Assembly: GCA_947253655.1 (NCBI GenBank)
Contig: CAMYAE010000033.1
Span: forward strand, 1 to 15,488
DNA length: 15,488 nucleotides
Reading direction: 5' to 3'
From: an uncultured Bacteroidales bacterium
GTDB lineage: Bacteria; Bacteroidota; Bacteroidia; Bacteroidales; UBA932
Below are positions 13,950 to 15,488 of this stretch, piece after piece. Under the pieces are notes generated by a model. That model searched no databases and was not told the origin of the DNA. It worked only from the letters and a program-made list of their open reading frames with translations. A program made the translations under genes and the position numbers. Every line of letters starts with the position of its first letter. The stretch's first letter is position 1.

Positions 13950-13978
13950 GAAATTAATGTTCGTAGTTCGTAGAACTG
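13947..13978 (+). promoter_or_regulatory. Second ars promoter, with degenerate -7 box
   Basis: TTTG (13947-13950), 20 bases, then TAGAACTG (13971-13978), which differs from TAnnTTTG at two positions. The layout repeats that of the arsR promoter exactly, 400 bases further on. A second possible -7 box is TAACTTTA (13992-13999), 21 bases after TTCG at 13967-13970. The site would drive the thioredoxin, arsF, arsG and arsD genes. Confidence 0.45.
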
Positions 13979-13983
13979 CGAAC
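13959..13983 (+). promoter_or_regulatory. Predicted ArsR operator 2
   Basis: GTTCGTAGTTC (13959-13969), GTA, and GAACTGCGAAC (13973-13983) form an 11-bp palindrome with one mismatch. Inside it, TTCGTA-N4-TGCGAA at 13967-13982 repeats the core of operator 1 with identical spacing. The half-site TTCGTA is present twice in tandem, so two overlapping registers of binding are possible. Confidence 0.7.
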
Positions 13984-14012
13984 AAATATATTAACTTTAA
14001 AGTAGAATGACA

Positions 14013-14246
14013 ATGGAAATTAAAGTATTAGGAACCGGATGTTCAAGATGTAAAGCCTTGTACGAAACAACCAAACAAGCTATTTCAGAATTAGGTTGTG
14101 ATGCAACCCTTATCAAAGAGGAAGATTTATTGAAAATCATTGAGTATAACATTTTAGGGCTTCCGGCTTTGGTGATTGACGGAAAAGTCGTATCAGCCGG
14201 GAAAAAGTTATCCCTTGCAGAAGTGAAAGAGTTGATAACCAAATAA
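14013..14246 (+). CDS. Small thioredoxin-fold protein of the ars operon (redox-active disulfide protein type)
   Basis: A 77-residue single-domain protein, shorter than a normal thioredoxin. The active site is C10-S-R-C13 in KVLGTGCSRCKAL, and the cis-proline is P51 in GLPALVIDGK. It has no signal peptide, so it should be cytosolic. I start it at ATG 14013 because relatives begin MEIKVLG; ATG 14007 would add two residues. It occupies the place of ArsE in the arsEFG gene set described for Shewanella, an equivalence I infer from gene order and have not verified. A role as electron donor to the membrane protein encoded two genes later, or to an arsenic enzyme, is an inference. Confidence 0.85.
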   Translation: MEIKVLGTGCSRCKALYETTKQAISELGCDATLIKEEDLLKIIEYNILGLPALVIDGKVVSAGKKLSLAEVKELITK

Positions 14247-14255
14247 AAATGAACT

Positions 14256-14699
14256 ATGAGAAAATTATTTTATCTACTGATTGCAACGTTGGTCTTGGTT
14301 TCCTGTGGTAATGGTTCAGAGAAAAAGACCGGAGAAAACCAAGCGGAAGGAGTACAGTCTAACCGTATAGAGGTTCTTTATTTTCATGGAGCGCAACGGT
14401 GTATCACTTGCCGGGCGATAGAAACAAATACAGTTGCCCTTTTGGATAGCCTTTATTCAAAAGAAAAAGCAGACGGTAAAATTATCTATAAAGTGATAGA
14501 TATTTCAAAGAAAGAGAATGAAGCGATTGCAGACAAGTACGAAGTTACATGGTCGTCTTTGTTTGTAAACGGCTGGAAAGACGGCAAAGAGAATGTAAAC
14601 AATATGACCGAGTTTGGTTTTTCCAATGCGAAAAATGCACCGGACAAGTTTAAAGAGGGAATTAAAAGCAAGATTGACGAATTGTTAAAACAGTTGTAA
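14256..14699 (+). CDS. arsF: ArsF-family thioredoxin-like lipoprotein
   Basis: A 147-residue exported lipoprotein: positively charged start, hydrophobic helix, lipobox LVSC with C17 as lipidated residue, then a flexible Lys/Glu/Asn linker (18-36). The rest is a thioredoxin-like domain with HGAQRCITCRAIE (44-56), a CxxC formed by C49 and C52, and EVTWSSLFVNGWKDG (96-110). At the place of the usual cis-proline there is Ser (VTWSSL). It should face the periplasm from the inner or outer membrane. The family is named ArsF in annotation systems, after a proposed subunit reducing nitrophenyl arsenicals; whether this protein does so is not shown by sequence. It follows the thioredoxin gene after nine bases and precedes arsG by one base. 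Confidence 0.85.
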   Translation: MRKLFYLLIATLVLVSCGNGSEKKTGENQAEGVQSNRIEVLYFHGAQRCITCRAIETNTVALLDSLYSKEKADGKIIYKVIDISKKENEAIADKYEVTWSSLFVNGWKDGKENVNNMTEFGFSNAKNAPDKFKEGIKSKIDELLKQL

Positions 14700-14700
14700 G

Positions 14701-15408
14701 ATGGACTTTCTTCAATCGCTATTAGACAACAGTTCTATTCCTGCTATTACAGCTTTTCTATTGGGGATCTTAACGGCGGTCAGCCCGTGTCCGTTAGCTA
14801 CGAACATAACGGCGATAGGATTTATTAGTAAGGACATAGAAAACCATCACCGGATATTCATAAATGGATTGCTTTATACTTTCGGCAGAATAGTAAGTTA
14901 TACGGTTCTTGGCTTTATCCTTATCCCTATTCTCCGTGAGGGAGCAAGCATGTTTATGGTTCAAAAAGCTGTAAGCAAGTACGGGGAAATGCTGATTTCT
15001 CCGGCGTTAATCATCATTGGAATATTTATGCTCGATATAATAAAACTCAATTTCCCGAAAATAGACATCGGCGGTGAGAGTTTGAAAAAGAAGACTAAAG
15101 GCGGTTGGGGGGCTATGCTGTTGGGTATTTTATTCGCCCTTGCTTTTTGTCCTACCAGTGGAGTATTTTATTTCGGTATGCTTATGCCTTTGTCAGCAGC
15201 GGAAACGGGCGGGTATCTCTTACCTGTAATTTACGCTATTGCTACTGGATTACCCGTAATCCTTGTTGCATGGATTTTAGCGTACAGTGTTGCCGAACTG
15301 GGTAAGTTTTATAGCCGGACCCAAATATTCGAGAAATGGTTTCGTAAAATAGTTGCCATCCTCTTTATTGCGGTTGGAATTTATTATGCAGTAGTCTTTT
15401 ATCTATAA
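14701..15408 (+). CDS. arsG: ArsG-family membrane protein, CcdA/DsbD-like
   Basis: A polytopic membrane protein of 235 residues with about six helices in two related halves. The first helix ends with GILTAVSPCPLATN (22-35, C30) and the fourth carries FALAFCPTSGVFYFG (145-159, C150). These two cysteines correspond to the pair with which DsbD and CcdA pass electrons across the membrane. Names in use call the family an aromatic arsenical efflux permease (ArsG). The sequence fits the DsbD fold but does not decide between permease and thiol transporter. It is one base behind arsF, suggesting tight coupling between the two products. It is followed by a 35-base gap and arsD. Confidence 0.85.
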   Translation: MDFLQSLLDNSSIPAITAFLLGILTAVSPCPLATNITAIGFISKDIENHHRIFINGLLYTFGRIVSYTVLGFILIPILREGASMFMVQKAVSKYGEMLISPALIIIGIFMLDIIKLNFPKIDIGGESLKKKTKGGWGAMLLGILFALAFCPTSGVFYFGMLMPLSAAETGGYLLPVIYAIATGLPVILVAWILAYSVAELGKFYSRTQIFEKWFRKIVAILFIAVGIYYAVVFYL

Positions 15409-15443
15409 ACAAACATGGAGTATCATTTTAAATAAAAAACAGT

Positions 15444-15488
15444 ATGAAGAAGATAGAAATTTTCGACCCGGCAATGTGTTGCCCTACG
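15444..15488 (+). CDS. arsD: ArsD, arsenic metallochaperone and weak repressor (5' end only)
   Basis: The last 45 bases encode MKKIEIFDPAMCCPT, the characteristic ArsD N terminus. C12 and C13 match two of the three cysteines that bind As(III) in R773 ArsD; C18 would lie beyond the window edge. ArsD passes As(III) to the ArsA ATPase, so arsA and an arsB or acr3 pump are expected downstream but are not seen. It starts 35 bases after arsG, with the AT-rich segment AAATAAAAAACAGT in front. Confidence 0.85.
   Translation, partial: MKKIEIFDPAMCCPT

Noticed and set aside
15415..15435. Six-codon frame between arsG and arsD
   Set aside because: Too short to support; no Shine-Dalgarno site and not placed next to the arsD start.

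Overview
The window looks like a chromosome segment of a Bacteroidota member, most likely of the order Bacteroidales; I cannot fix the family or genus. The supporting features are the gene order menF-menD-menB-menC-menE, an ATP synthase operon ordered atpD-C-B-E-F-H-A-G, an a subunit with a long N-terminal extension, a beta subunit with an extra segment of about 24 residues, a short epsilon subunit, near-absence of Shine-Dalgarno sequences in the core genes, and promoters of the Bacteroides type (TTTG, about 20 bases, TAnnTTTG). All complete genes are on the + strand.

Region 1 (1-6111): the end of an unidentified gene and its intrinsic terminator are followed by a tightly packed menaquinone operon. 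It encodes a hotdog thioesterase (MenI-like), then MenF, MenD, MenB, MenC and MenE. These carry chorismate to 1,4-dihydroxy-2-naphthoyl-CoA and, with the thioesterase, to free dihydroxynaphthoate. MenA, MenG and a dedicated MenH are not in the window. Junctions are ATGA overlaps or gaps of 1 to 4 bases.

Region 2 (6139-12883): only 27 bases after menE the complete F1Fo ATP synthase operon begins, with no visible terminator between them. The electron-carrier pathway and the ATP synthase may therefore share a transcript. The c subunit lacks the sodium-ligand residues, so the enzyme is probably proton-driven. The epsilon subunit consists only of the beta-barrel domain.

Region 3 (12884-13546): a gene-free stretch of about 660 bases, increasingly AT-rich, with degenerate direct repeats, a perfect 9-base tandem repeat, hairpins and a possible reading-frame remnant. 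It marks a change in base composition and codon use and may be one edge of an acquired segment.

Region 4 (13547-15488): the start of an arsenic-resistance operon that runs off the right edge: arsR, a 77-residue thioredoxin-like protein, an ArsF-family thioredoxin-fold lipoprotein, an ArsG-family CcdA/DsbD-like membrane protein, and the first 15 codons of arsD. Two promoter/operator modules of identical geometry lie before arsR and before the thioredoxin gene. They share the element TTCGTA-N4-TGCGAA placed 16 bases after a TTTG box. The cytosolic thioredoxin, membrane protein with a cysteine pair, and periplasm-facing CxxC lipoprotein look like the three parts of a transmembrane thiol relay. 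This is the most interesting system here.

No tRNA, rRNA, CRISPR array, transposase or integrase gene was found.
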